This document shows positions 1 through 11,955 of a stretch of 64,000 nucleotides of DNA, in pieces; position 1 is the first letter of the stretch, and every line of letters starts with the position of its first letter. A model generated the notes under the pieces. It saw nothing but the letters and a program-made list of their open reading frames with translations, was not told the origin of the DNA and did no database searches. Origin of the DNA: Diaporthe sp. PMI_573 (Eukaryota; Ascomycota; Sordariomycetes; Diaporthales; Diaporthaceae); contig JAJTUP010000006.1 of NCBI GenBank assembly GCA_021399435.1, forward strand, positions 620,001 through 684,000, given 5' to 3'. The position numbers were made by a program, and so were the translations under genes.

Positions 1-470
1 ACCTCAAATTTCCAGCGGTTCAACTATCACCCTGCTGCCTCCTCCGACTGAAGGCGGCTCGACGCAGACGTCTGGTGGCTCAACTCTGACCTCCGGCATC
101 TCAACGATTATCGTGCCGCTGCCTCCATCTTCTGGAAGCTCAACCATCATTACTACGCCTTCTGTGACCCCTAGTGCTTCAACTTCTGGTGGTTCGACTA
201 TTGTTGTGCCGCTTCCTTCAACTGGCGGCTCAACCTTGACCTCGGGTGGTGCGACTATTGTGCTGCCGCCTCCTTCGAGTTCTTCGATATCCAGTCCTTT
301 GCCATCCAGTGTTCCGACTGAAACTCCAACTTCCATGCTGCCGCCTCCTCCACCTCCCAGCATAACCACGACGACTCCAGAAGGCGCAACGAGTTCTTCC
401 CTGCCTCCAACTGTCGATCCAACTCCTAGCCGACCGGCTGATGAACCGACTTCTGAACCTGAGCTACCGC
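1..470 (+). repeat. Degenerate Pro/Ser/Thr/Gly coding repeats
   Basis: Low-complexity coding sequence made of variable units resembling GGSTLTSGG followed by TIVLPPPS, repeated four or five times before it fades into Pro/Thr-rich linker. Such repeats often vary in copy number between strains; the true copy number cannot be judged because the gene continues left of the window. Confidence 0.6.
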
Positions 471-3400
471 CTACTTCTGCCTCTTTCTTCTCACTGAGCA
501 CAACCTCATCATTCACCTCATCATCATTTGTGCCTCCAACCCCAACTTCCAATGCTACAGCGCGTGTCGTAATTCCACATTATCAATTCAAAGTTGGGGA
601 GGTGTCCTACTTTGTCCCTTTATGCTCTGACCCACCGCAGACCCTTTGGTTCACAACTGGGGACAATGATCACCGGGAACTGCATACTTTTAACCTCACC
701 TGCCATGGCATCACTTGCGACTCAGGTGATGTTCACCCTCTTCCTTCAGACATTGCGTTTGGCAATTGCCAAGACACGACGATGTGTGGCGTGTCGTTTT
801 GCTTCTCCAGACGCTTTGATTGGGGCATCAGTACCGACAACACTGTCACTTGTGATGACGTGAAGTTGTCGCGACTGCAATCTCGAGGACCGTGCTTGGA
901 TAATGAAGTCTGTTCAAACATCACAAAGATTGCAGACAAACTTGCCGGACTTCGAAATGCTGCCAATGCTGCAGGCTCAACTGCAGAACAGGGGCTGTCC
1001 ATGGTTGGCTGTGCTGCCCAACAGGCCTTCCAAAAGACAGCTGCTTATTATTTCGAAAGTAAGTTTATGTTGTGTCACTATTCGTCTGACACTTCCGCTC
1101 CTTCCATGGGATGGCTGACTGATGTTTCACGCAGTGGCGCAGAAGGAATGGAGCATTATCGAGAAGGACATAGAGATGATCAAGAAAATCTTGGGTGCCC
1201 TCTTTGTCCTCAACACCCAAGTCACACAGCCAGTCCAAGTCTGGATCGATGAAAACGACGAAGCATTCCAGGAGCTCGTGTGCTACCTCGATGATGATGG
1301 CAGCCGCATTTGGCGGGCTGTGGAGAAGCACTCAAGCCTGCATGCAGGCCTCAACGCGCTCAACTCCATGAACGACATTATTCACAAGAACCTAATACTG
1401 CTCGTCATCGAAATCGTTCTCGCGAATCTGATTCAGAACCTTTACCATCAGTATTCAGCCTACATCACAAGCTCAGGGCACATCATCCAAGGTTGGACAC
1501 AAGCATGGCGCCTTTGCACCACCAAGTGGGATTATGGGAGCTTGGAGAATCGAGAGGAGAAGCCTGACGAGGATGATGAAGACGACTGGCTCCCCCGATA
1601 TGAGATATTCACCAAGCCTGACTCCAGCATCGCATCCCTCCGTTCTATGGAGCGCGTATTGGCCAGTCCCGGCTGGGAGGCTTCTTATGACGGTCATGTC
1701 GTCAAGGGCTACGTCGTGGATCTCAACATCATGCAAGCTCTGCTGCCCAAAACCATGCCTTTCGTCGACGGGACCTTTCGCTTTGTATGGAATGGCCCGG
1801 CAGACAACTCAAAATCCGCAGTGTCTAATTTCCTGGACGAGTTCGACCTCAAACCATTTGATCTGGAGCAATTTACTTCCCGCGATGCTTCCAGGAACAT
1901 GAGTGCTCCGGTGGTGTCGGAAGACTTGGCTCTGGACTTTGACCCATACGACTGGCCGGAGCCTACAGGCTCACAGCGGATCGAGAAGCCATCTGGGAAT
2001 CACTTCAAGCCTCTCTCACAGCAGAAGGGAGAAGACCCCGGATCCTTTGATTACTACACCTATGCAGAACCCTGCGGTGAAGGCTCATGGATTTTCGTCA
2101 TTGACAGCGGATTTGACATGACACACCCAGTAAGTCTCTTGGCGCAACAGCCATTGGCACATTACACCATCCATGAGCAGCGCTGACGCACAGTGATAGC
2201 AATTGGCTGCTACAGACTACAGGGAAGTAGTAACATATGCAGTTCCTAACGAATTTGCCGTTCCAAAGTTGAAACCGCAACACATCGAAGAAGGATGGGA
2301 ACCTGCACCTAGTGTCATTGATGACGACAACCCACTTCTGGAGGGTAGAGGGCACGGCACAGCAGGCAAGTAACAAGTACCAGCCTCACCATCTTTATCT
2401 TCCTTGAGGTAGCCCTTCCTATGACAGTATGCTAACATTTTCTGTTTTCAGTTGCTTGTGTGGCTGGTGCTCTTGGGGAATTCGGGGTGGCCTCGCGTGC
2501 CAATCTATACCTTGTCAAGCAATCGGGTCACTTAAGAAATACCAAGACTGGAGTGGCCGAGTCTACTGGCATCACCCAAGCTGGGCTTCTCAAAGCGTGC
2601 ATCAAAGTCCAAGAGGTTATATACTCAGACGATATACCCTTTGGGCGGGCTGTGGTCACAATGAGTTTTGGTATGTGATCTCCTCCCAAGAGCCTTATCC
2701 TCGAGCCACAAAAACTTACAACCCACAGATTGGGACGAGGCAACTACCTATTTCCATGAGACCCTCAAGTGGTTCTTGGAGGCCATGGACAATGTGGGAG
2801 CGGTGGTAGTCCTTGCAGCTGGAAATGGCGGATACGACAAAGTCACAGGCAAGCCTTCTTACTACCAAGCTGAGCGTACACCAGTGAACTTGGCGACAAA
2901 TGATAGCCCCTACATCGTTGTTGGCGCTACCTATCATGATGGTTCAATTGCGGAATTCACCACCCCACCTGGCGCTCCTGACGACGATTCCAATACCAAC
3001 GACCTGTCCATCTCGATTTGGGCCCAAGGTGTCAATGTCTACACCTGCAACCCCATGGATAACAATGATCCAATGGGTTTCCGGGCTGGCACAAGTTATG
3101 CAGCACCACAAGTAGTAAGTCTTCCGACACCCCCTTACCCCATGCGCTTCCCGAGCCAATCTTGCTCATCGACCCATCCAAGAGCTTGTGAGTACAACCT
3201 GATTGCTAATGGTCATGCCCTACCCAGGCCGGCCTTGCTGCTTACATGCTTTCATATCCATGGCCCGAGGATCAGAAACCTTTCGACCCGGAAGCGGATG
3301 ATGTTCCGTCTGTTGGTCGGCGCATGAAGACGATGCTCGCTGACACCTATGCCTACCAACGCCTCCCCCGAGATAAGCTGGTTGGCCAGGCCTTGGTTGA

Positions 3401-4484
3401 GCTGAAGAAGCGAGACGGACAGGACAACTTTCCTTGGGAGGTGCCTGCCAGAGTCAATGTCGCATATAATATGGCATACGGCCATCAGAAGTGCAAGAAC
3501 GTTGAGGGTTTCCCCAACCTGAAGCGCGATGGGGACTCATGTCCTGCACCTGGCAGCGGTGGTGCAGACGGCGAGTCGACCGGGTCCATCTTCTACACCG
3601 ACCAGCCGACCTACATGCCCAGTGATTGGACCGGTTTCTCTACTGCGACGGGGAGTATATATTCCTCTCACGACAATGGGACGCAGCCGACAACAGCCCC
3701 TTCGACCCTCACCCCTAACATGACAACTTCCTGGAATTCTTCCACGTTCATGACTACCACGAGGCCAGGCTCAGTCACCGTGATTGGAACTTCCAGGACC
3801 TCTACGACCCAACATAACTCAAGTGTCTCTTCAACAAGCCCAAACTCAACCAGCTTAAGCCTGAACAGCACGGGTATCTCTAGCTCCAGCCTTTCCAGCT
3901 CCAGCACGAGTCTCTCAAACTCCAGCACGTCCAGCTCTTCGTCAACATCGAAGGAGATATCTACAGTTTCTTGGACACTCACGATATTTCCAGAATCAAG
4001 TACGACGACATCATCGCAATCCTCCACTTCGACTACCTCCCAATCAACGAGCAGCTCTTCGTCGACCAGCTCATCCTCAACCCCAACTCCGACGCCGCCA
4101 GCCATTTCCGCAGTCTGCAGGCAATAGTAAGTAAATATTGAAAACCCCGCAAGTTTGTCAGCAAGCCCTTGAGCGCGTTTACTGACTTGAGTCATGATGA
4201 AAAATAGCTCAGATGGTAAATATCACAGATTCGACATCACCGACATACGTGGTGACTGGGCCCTAAGGGATTCTGGACACACTATAGTCGCCCATACAAA
4301 AAACTGTTGCGGCTTGATGAAGTGGGTGTGGCAGCATGCCAATGCTACAGGTTGGGCGAGCATGCAGATTTATGTGTCGCAGCACGACCACCGTGGCACA
4401 AGTATCAGCGATGCAGAATGTGTAACACGAAGCATAAAGAAAGCCGGAGGCCCGGAGAACTCGTTCTGCTTTGAAGCATCATGA
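1..4484 (+). CDS. Subtilisin-like serine protease (S8) with Pro/Ser/Thr-rich ends, 5' partial
   Basis: Peptidase of the subtilisin family S8; the reading frame is already open at base 2, so the start lies upstream. Seven exons join in phase: to 1058, 1135-2129, 2200-2365, 2452-2670, 2729-3114, 3228-4126 and 4208-4484, giving 1332 visible residues. The order is a P/S/T-rich linker (first ~180 residues), a Cys-rich region, a helical region of unknown function, then the protease domain. Its catalytic Asp is in VIDSGFDMTHP, His in GRGHGTAVACVAG, oxyanion Asn in VLAAGNGG and Ser in GTSYAAPQVAG. A Ser-rich stalk of about 200 residues and a short Cys-containing tail follow. The triad is intact, so the enzyme should be active. 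Ser/Thr-rich linkers suggest O-glycosylation and secretion or cell-wall association, but the signal peptide is outside the window. The third intron uses a GC donor. Confidence 0.88.
2366..2451 (+). other. GC-AG intron inside the protease His-box
   Basis: The only in-phase junction that rebuilds the subtilisin His motif (GHGTAVACVAG) uses a GCAAGT donor after base 2365 and the pyrimidine-rich TTTTCAG acceptor ending at 2451. The nearby GT at 2370 would put the next exon in a frame without subtilisin character. GC donors are a known minor class of spliceosomal introns. Confidence 0.75.
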
Positions 4485-5197
4485 GATCTCGGCTTTGGCA
4501 GACACACAGCCCTGAAGATCAGAGCCGGGGTCAACGTTTGTCACCAGCGTATTAGATGGCTTCAGTGCGGGCAACATGCCTTCCTGCGGGCACTCTGCTC
4601 TTACTTGTCCGTCTGAGCTAGACTTTTCTCTGGAAATACTTGTCTTCCTTTGATAAAATGAAACCTTCTCCTTACGCTTCTTCATGTTTGCCTTGTGATC
4701 TTTTGGGTGCTCGCGGTGGCTCCAAGAAGCTGAGAACGGACTTTAGTGTCATTCGCCATCAGTCACTTCAACGAGGTGCCCGGAATTGACTTTTGAGAAG
4801 TGGTATTTTAATCTAGTGCCAGACTAAAAAGTAATGATAACTTGGTTCTTCGGAAGGAACTTATAGGTATAAGCTGGCCGTCATGGCTCGGCCATGCCCT
4901 CCGCTCCCCCAAAATCCGCACACTCTCTTCTTCTCCTTCCCCCGGAAACCGGTGATGTATCTCCTCCGAGAATGAGAAAGAACTCTATGAAAACCCAATG
5001 ATTTCGGTAAAGGCAGCTTTTTACACGCAGAAAAGTCCCGCCGGTCTGCCGGTCTGCCGGCATTGTTGTTGCAGAGTCATGGTGGTTGCTAGCAAATCTG
5101 TAGGATTCGATGTGCAAGATCCTATGCTGTTTCGCAAGTCAACACCCACCGTTCCCGTCATCCTGGATTTGAATACTCACGAGAGTAACACACGACC
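4485..5197. other. Intergenic, between convergent 3' ends
   Basis: It separates the stop of the S8 protease from the stop of the C48-like protease on the other strand. There is a short iterated CCGGTCTG motif near 5040-5060. I see no further gene. Confidence 0.6.
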
Positions 5198-6598
5198 CTA
5201 TAACTCGGCCTCTGATTCTTGTGAGTCGGACGGGAGTGGTATTTCAGGATCCCATGCAGATTCTTCTTGGACGGTCGAGGATGGTGAAGCAACACTCGCG
5301 GTGCCTGAGGGCTGCCCAGTAGGCATTCCCACCAGGGATAACTGGGTTTCCCAAGCTGGCCTACTAGCCAGCCGAACCTGAGCATTCACGATCTCCTGGA
5401 TCAAGTTGTTCCGGGAAATTATGAGGTCCTGCCTCAGGTTGATGAGTGTCTGTACATCGTGCCACGCGTAGCTCATGGCTTCGTCCACGATTTCATTCCT
5501 GAAATGTTCCCCAGACGGTGTGAGAACCACGTCGCGTGTCCTTCTCTGGATGTCCTCGTTGTACTCAAGGCTCTGCGGGGATCCAAGACACTCGATCGAG
5601 ACAATAAACCACCCGAGGACTTCACTGACACGACACAGTGTCTTGGATCGCGCCTCATGGTAATCATTGAGACCATCGACGTTTTGTTGGACTGGAAGGC
5701 AGTCGAACTCTCCCTGGAGTTGGAAGATGATATGATTTTCAATTTCGGAGGCCCTTTGCCAATCCTCCTCCAGTTTGAGGAATCTACTGCAAACTTGGAT
5801 AATTATTCGCCGACCTGCCAGCCAGTAGCACTCGTCGAGCTCGTAAGGTAACAAGTCTCCATTTTCATCGCGGAAGGATTCCACGTAGTAGATGTGAGTG
5901 AACCTGGGCATGTAAGAATGTTGAAGCGCCATCAAACAGATATAGACGCCACATTCTGTCGTGTTGCTTTTGATCGGCAGCCACATGTGCTCTACCGCCC
6001 ACTCGTCTTCACCATGGCAGAAACTCAGGATGTGCTTGACAATCGGGAGTATTTCCACCACGCGCCACCCCGGTTCGACCCTTCCATTTGGGTTGCAAGA
6101 TACCAGAGAATCGTAGACACGGATAATGCGATACTGGAAATCAGCAACCGCCAAGATCCAGTGGTCTCTCACGCAGAACGGCATAAACACCAACCCTCGA
6201 TTGGCGGTGACTGTGGCAGCCTGGGTCCTGTATGGCTGGTAAGCTTCGTCAATCTCGTCTTGGGTTGGCGCCTTTTCCATTGCATTGGGCTCAGCCAGGG
6301 GCATCGGCAGGGGCATCGGCAGGGTCGCAAGGGCTGTGCTGAGGAGGAGGACAGATTTCCCCGGTTGTGCTGCGCAGAGACTATTGATGAAAGTGTTGAT
6401 GACGCCGTCGTCTAGCCATTGCTCTGGCAAAATCGAAGCAAGGCTCTTTCGGTCAATGCTGTAGCTGGCGTCTAGCCTCCGATTGTCTGGTGGATTGCGT
6501 CCCTGAGGCCGTCGAAGCTGTGGTACCCACTGTTGGGGTTGTAAATCCATGGTGGGATGTTGTACGGGTAAGGTTGAGCGTTTTAGGAGTAGTTCCAA
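5198..6598 (-). CDS. Ulp1-like cysteine protease (peptidase C48 family)
   Basis: Single-exon protein of 466 residues. The Ulp1 fold signature is visible: WLDDGVINTFINSLC (residues 61-75) as substrate-side motif, catalytic His in RDHWILAV (His146), Asp in VYDSL (Asp163) and Cys in ECGVYICL (Cys216). C48 enzymes remove SUMO or related modifiers from lysines. Two departures from the canonical site are seen: Glu replaces the usual Asp before the Cys, and Lys occupies the place (about 210) where the oxyanion Gln normally sits. The 230-residue C-terminal half is helical and charged with no domain I recognise. The start at 6598 is the first Met; a second Met, 17 codons on, is an alternative. Family call is firm, but activity on SUMO itself is not established. 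Confidence 0.8.
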   Translation of the reverse strand: MELLLKRSTLPVQHPTMDLQPQQWVPQLRRPQGRNPPDNRRLDASYSIDRKSLASILPEQWLDDGVINTFINSLCAAQPGKSVLLLSTALATLPMPLPMPLAEPNAMEKAPTQDEIDEAYQPYRTQAATVTANRGLVFMPFCVRDHWILAVADFQYRIIRVYDSLVSCNPNGRVEPGWRVVEILPIVKHILSFCHGEDEWAVEHMWLPIKSNTTECGVYICLMALQHSYMPRFTHIYYVESFRDENGDLLPYELDECYWLAGRRIIIQVCSRFLKLEEDWQRASEIENHIIFQLQGEFDCLPVQQNVDGLNDYHEARSKTLCRVSEVLGWFIVSIECLGSPQSLEYNEDIQRRTRDVVLTPSGEHFRNEIVDEAMSYAWHDVQTLINLRQDLIISRNNLIQEIVNAQVRLASRPAWETQLSLVGMPTGQPSGTASVASPSSTVQEESAWDPEIPLPSDSQESEAEL

Positions 6599-7681
6599 GA
6601 GAATATGGGTAGTAAAGCTGACTTTGGGAGATAATTGCTGGGTAGAACGATCCTAACACAGCATTTGGGGTAGTAAAGTTGAATGCCAGTGTGTGGTTTG
6701 CAGTGTATAGCAATCCTCGGGGGAAACACGGCGAATCACTGTTCAGTTTGCAGGTGAATTGAAAAATGGAGAGGGAAAATGGAATTTAATATGGGAGACA
6801 AAATTTCAGTGAAGAGAGCCGAGCAGGAGATGTATGTGTAGTCCACTAGACACAGCTAGACCATTTAGCCATGTAGTAGCGCCACAATATTGGACAATTT
6901 AACTCGCTAATTACAAGCCCATGAATTCCTTATGTTACAGGCCGGCACATGAGATACTGGCACATTGGTGACCCCAGCTCTCAGAATCCTGCTGGAATGA
7001 AGACAGCTGTCATCTGTGAACACCCATCAGTCAATTACCTGTAGATCTTGTGCTCGAGTGAATTGCCCTTTTCTGGCCAGGTTGGGGAAGTTTCTAGTGC
7101 TTCCCGTGATTCTAGACAATCCAGGGCAGGTTTGAAAGTCTTAACTGGTCTTGGCAGTAACGTAGGAACCGTCCAGATGAATTAAGCATGGTACATACTT
7201 CCAAGGTTGTTATGTGATAGGGGCAGCCACCGTACTATGCGCTGACAGCTGCCTTTATGCGTGACAACTTGGGCAGAAAATTCACAAATCAGACAATGAA
7301 ATTTGAGTATCCAAGAGATGAACTTCTTCGTAGATGGCTTGTCTTCATGATTGAGTGCGAAGATTGTCATGGGCTACAAACTTGCATCAGGTAGAGTCAT
7401 CTGTCCATGTCTACACTGTGAAGGACGGGATTAAATACCTAGTGTAATTCACCCGCCGAATCGCTCAGGAAGACACCCGCCGTAAGAAGTGCATCTGCAT
7501 CATCTGGCTCGGTGGCAGCCCAACCAGAATCTGTTCCCCCCTCCCCCCTTGTTGCCTGGCTTTCACCTGCTCACCTCGAACCTTCCGTCGCAAAAAAAAA
7601 CACCTTTCGTCTGATCACAGTCACGCACCGACACCCTCATTTTCATCACTTTCACTGCTTCTCCCCTAGCCTGCCTTCACC
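6599..7681. other. Divergent promoter region, no gene seen
   Basis: Shared upstream region of the C48-like gene (leftward) and the BIR gene (rightward). The part just before 7682 is rich in C and T, as is common in fungal leaders. No coding sequence of substance is visible. Confidence 0.55.
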
Positions 7682-8212
7682 ATGCCTCCCAAAGCGCCAA
7701 TGGAGTGTGACCTGGAGCCCTACCTCCAGTATCACAACAGGCTCGCGTCGTTTCTCGACTGGAAACTGGAGTGGGAGCTCAACCAAGACAAGCCGTCGCC
7801 AGAGCGCCTCGCCCGTGCAGGATTCTTTTCCTTCACCAAGTCTCCTTACCACCTCGACAACGTCGGCTGCCCCTACTGCGGGCTCGCCCTCGACAGCTGG
7901 GAGCCCGAAGATGACCCTGTACGCGAGCATAAGCTACGGTCCCCAGCCTGCCTTTTCGTGCGTGGCCGACAGACGGTGCGCGACATGGGCAACGGCAACG
8001 GCAACCACACCGCGACGACCATGCCGAGTGGGGCGACAGACAAACAGAACGGCACGAACAACGCCGCTCGACCGAAGCGGGCTTGCAAGGAGCGTGCAGA
8101 TGCGGCGTCAAAGGCCAACGGTCTGGCTCTAGCAGGTGCAAACGGGGAGCAGGCGGGCCCGCCCCAAAAGCGGCGACCTGGGCGACCGAGGAAACAGCCC
8201 GGTTCTGGCTGA
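7682..8212 (+). CDS. Short single-BIR protein with basic AT-hook-like tail
   Basis: Uninterrupted 176-residue protein. Residues about 16-95 form a baculoviral-IAP-repeat (BIR) zinc domain: RLASFLDW at its start, AGFFSF, then Cys63-x2-Cys66-x16-His83-x6-Cys90, the exact BIR zinc spacing, with the usual W-x-DDP-x-EH core. After an Asn/Ala-rich linker the protein ends in a basic RRPGRPRK segment, an AT-hook-like DNA-binding motif. Known fungal BIR proteins are Bir1/survivin-type chromosomal passenger subunits, which are much longer and normally carry two BIRs. This one has one BIR and no long C-terminal region. It could be a separate small family or a derivative of Bir1. The leader is CT-rich and ATG 7682 follows a CACC context. 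Confidence 0.8.
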   Translation: MPPKAPMECDLEPYLQYHNRLASFLDWKLEWELNQDKPSPERLARAGFFSFTKSPYHLDNVGCPYCGLALDSWEPEDDPVREHKLRSPACLFVRGRQTVRDMGNGNGNHTATTMPSGATDKQNGTNNAARPKRACKERADAASKANGLALAGANGEQAGPPQKRRPGRPRKQPGSG

Positions 8213-9697
8213 GCTACGGTCGAGCACTTGGAAGGGAATCAAGGTATGGCGAGTCTTGAACGTTTGGATTTCTCAGAGCACGTACAAGTTGCGCTGTGTT
8301 TGGAGGCATCACAGCTAACATTTGTCGTTTGAAGAGCAGATAAGCCCGCCCGGCGGCATTCGCTCACACTAAACCTCCTAGCATTCAAACGAAGACCTGG
8401 TTGACCGAATTTTCGAAACGAACTGTTCTCTGAAGCATCATCAATTTTTGACATCACAATCCAGGACTTGGATAACAAGCACGAAATACTCACCTGTCGA
8501 CGAGCATGGGCGTTGCCCGCTGCAAATCGACTTTGCACAGCCAGAATTGGAGGACGGGCACCTGTGGGAGTGCCTAGATGCAATCACCGCTAGCGGGTGG
8601 CAGGGCAGATACCGGCTTCAGTTACTGGAAAATGAAGACTTTGTACCTGCAAACACACATTTGGAATCGCTTGCAGTGCAAGCAGCATGAGGTTTCGCAT
8701 TTCTTCGAGTCAAGAAGAGAACCCACGTGAGCTCATGGACATTGTACAGCGGCCACAGCGCGTAGACGAGGCTGAGACTTGCCCGATTGGGCTCTTGGCG
8801 CTCACCCGGCCGACCGAGATGCGGCGTCACGGCGACAGGATGCTGCCGCCAAGGCAAAATGGGTGTACACCGTATGTATTGCATGCCATACAGATGCTGG
8901 ATCTTCGTTGTACCGACATCAAGGCCCTGACAGTCTCTTGTGAAGCACACATGATGTGTCTTTACATTTCACCGCGCGCACCATTCTGACAAACTTGCCG
9001 AGTACATAGGTAACCTTCCCGAGGTCCCTTGAACAGGGGATATCTGGAAAATTTTGGAATCTTGAAGGTGCTCAGCAAAAGGAAATCCTTCGCTCCTGTG
9101 TGACTTGCCAGATAAATAATGGCCCCTGGAAGTAGATCCGAAGTAATAGAAGCGGCTTTGCCTTTGTACACACATGAACACGCATACAAGGTAACTTTGG
9201 ATCCGGAGACGAATATCCACGCAGAGGCAACTTGAGTGTGGCCATACTTTCAATTTTCAGGCACACTGTAACTGCCTGTCCTACACCAGGCGCTTCGCAA
9301 CTTCCAAATGGGCATCTGTGACATCAACCATTCACTTCGGATGTGTGCATCCTAGGGTGAGAATACTTCACTCAACTTCACATTCACCAGAAAGCTTCCC
9401 CGAGAACGCTCGAAACACGAGTGACTCGCTCCCATCTTATAATCCAAAATATTGGCTGAATCCCACTTACTTCTAGATTGACGCCTGATTTTCTTTCAAC
9501 GGACTTTGGAAAGTATACGACAACTGCATTCACAGTAAACGAACATTCCGTAAAATTCTGGCAGACCTCGCAGCCGGCAGTCACCTTTCTAGCAACTTTC
9601 ACCACCTTCTGAGAAACTGGTCGGCAACACTTGTCGACCGTCTCTGCCCTCAGAACCTGCCCGGGCCATCGATTCCTCTCCGTGAGTCCTCGTTGTC
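8213..9697. other. Intergenic, no supported gene
   Basis: 1.5 kb between two rightward genes. Only short overlapping open frames without recognisable domains or codon-use support are present. The last few hundred bases are the likely promoter and leader of the next gene. Confidence 0.5.
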
Positions 9698-11955
9698 ATG
9701 GCAAGCACCTCAAACTCGAGACCAAAGCCGCGAGCGCTTGCGCCAAAGTCCACACCTGATTCTTCGTCTTTGTCTTCGTCTTCTCGACCAAGCAACCCGT
9801 CACAACGTTCCGTGTTTAACGACCTTGCTGCGGTGACACCAGTCACGATGCCAAACGAGCCATACCGCGACCTGGCCCAGAGGCTTGACAGCCCAAACCG
9901 CCACTTGACAATCGAGCAACGCGTTGACACACGCCTCTGTGTCAGTGCTCTCACTCCACAGCAGTGTCGCGAGGTGTTGATGCAGCTGGACGATCAGCAG
10001 GTCAAGAACGCCGTTTACGACCGGACATTGTGCTTTCCGTTTGAGCAGTGGACCCAGAACGTCAGGGCCATATACGGCCTGCAGGTCCAGAACGATGTGA
10101 AGGTTGTCAGTTCCTTTGAGAACTTGACCTTCCACATGGGTAATATGCTTACGACCTGGCGGAACGTTAAGTCCTTCAGCAAGGCCGACTTCGACAACAT
10201 CGAGGCGCACATCAAGGGCTTTGTTGCCCCGTCAATTGACAACATTGGCGTTTACGGAACCTACTCCGACCTCACTGTCACCAAGGTCAACGCCCTTAAT
10301 GCCCTGCTCAGGATTGCCCAGTCCATCCTTGGCATGCCCATCCTCACTTCCGAACGTGGCGTGGCCATGTTTGAATATGACCCACTGAGCCGTGCCGGTA
10401 AGTAAATCGGACCCACGACGAGTTGGTTTCGCCATTGGTCGCCTGCAGCTCCAGGACAGCCCGTTGCTTCCTGCCCCAAACGCATGATTAGAAAAGAGAA
10501 GCCCGCTAATTCCTGGTCTCAAAGTTGGAAACATCCTCTCCACCGCAACCACCGCCGCCGCCCGCAGCCAAATCCTCGACCTTAAGATGGAGGGCGGGTT
10601 GCTCGAGGTCTCAAAGCTTGCCGCCACCGTCAAGCTTTTCCCCGGCCTCCTTCAGGCTCTGAACCCTGGTGCCCCAGTCTGCCCGTACAGCGTGCCCCGC
10701 GGTGACCTGCTGATCCCCTACAGCAACCGGCAAGCCTCGGCCAGTCATCCTACCCCAATGGCAAAGAAGCGCAAGTTGTCCCACCGTGGTAAGTCCGCGG
10801 GCCAGGCTACCCTCGACAAGGACGGGGTTGCCATGCCTGGATCCTCCCGTACGCCTAGCAAACAGCCGCGAGGAGTCACCGAGGGATTGGGCTCCGAGCC
10901 GAGCACACTGCGCAACCCTTTCTCGAGGCCCTCGTCCGCAGGAGCCGTCACCATGCCCCCGTTCGCCAAGTCTGCATACTCGACTCCCGCCAGTCAGTTT
11001 AGGGTCGAGGATGAGCACAACAAGCAAGAGCAGTCCCAGCAAGACCAGCAAGACCAGCAAGCCCCGAAGAAACATGCAGAGCTCCAGAATATCGCAACTG
11101 GCGCCACAGAGTACCAGGGCGAGTCGCAGGAAGTTCAACAGGCGACCAAGGACGCCGAGGGACAGGATGAGCAGGCAGAGGGTTCACGCGAGGCCAGCAA
11201 CCCCGGACCGGACGGCCAGCAACCGCCCATCGAGGGTCAGCCAAGCCAGGAAGGAACGCAGCAGCCCCAGACTCAAGCCCAGGAGACCGAGCAGCAGGGA
11301 CCCAGGCCCGCGTATGACGACATGCTGCGCCGCATCGAGAACGAGGTGTTCCACGCGCACACGGACAAGACCCCGGAGGAGCAGTTGCAACAGGCTCCGA
11401 CGATCACCGCCCTGATCGAGGGCACAGCGGGATTGATCCTTAGGTCGTTCCAAGCCGCTGCCCTCGCCTGCGACAGCCAGGGCCGCCGCGACCTCTTTGT
11501 GACCAGCCTTTACGACACCGCCTTCGCGCTGCTGTGGATCCTGGAGAGCTGTGCGCTGAACATAGGCGACACGCCGCTCGCGGCTGAGGTCTCGCGCTCT
11601 GTGAAGCGTAACTCTCTTGTCGGTGCGCTTTGGGGATCTATTCGGTTGGCTCGTGCTAAAGAGTGTATGGATCTTGTAGGTCATATCCCCCCCCTCTAAC
11701 CTTTCACCTGTCCCATGTTACCCGATGATAATGTTCCGGACTGACACTTGTCTTCTCTCCCTTTAGTACGTCGCCAAGGATCACATGGGCTCCGAGACCT
11801 TCGGTGAGAAGCTGGAGCGGATCATCAGGCAGTTGGAAGAGACCGGCGTTGTGGGATTCGGCGACCTGCGCCTCGTCCTGGATAACATGAGTTCTGGTAT
11901 CGAGTTTCTTCCTGCCCACGTGCGTCCTGCCCAGCCTGGTCCAAGTGAGAAGTAA
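9698..11955 (+). CDS. Unknown nuclear-looking protein, three exons
   Basis: Exons 9698-10397, 10525-11675 and 11767-11955 join in phase to 679 residues; introns of 127 and 91 nt have GTAAGT and GTAGGT donors. I do not recognise the family. The first ~30 residues are Ser/Pro-rich. Residues ~50-290 look globular and helical (QQCREVLMQLDDQQVKNAV, then a region rich in Asn and aromatic residues). A putative nuclear signal, KKRK, lies just after residue 300. Next comes a Gln/Glu/Pro-rich disordered stretch of about 200 residues with runs of QQDQQDQQ. A second helical region (LIEGTAGLILRSFQAAAL onward) spans the last 160 residues. This layout of two folded blocks with a Gln-rich linker is common in transcription or chromatin factors, but no function can be assigned. 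Confidence 0.75.
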
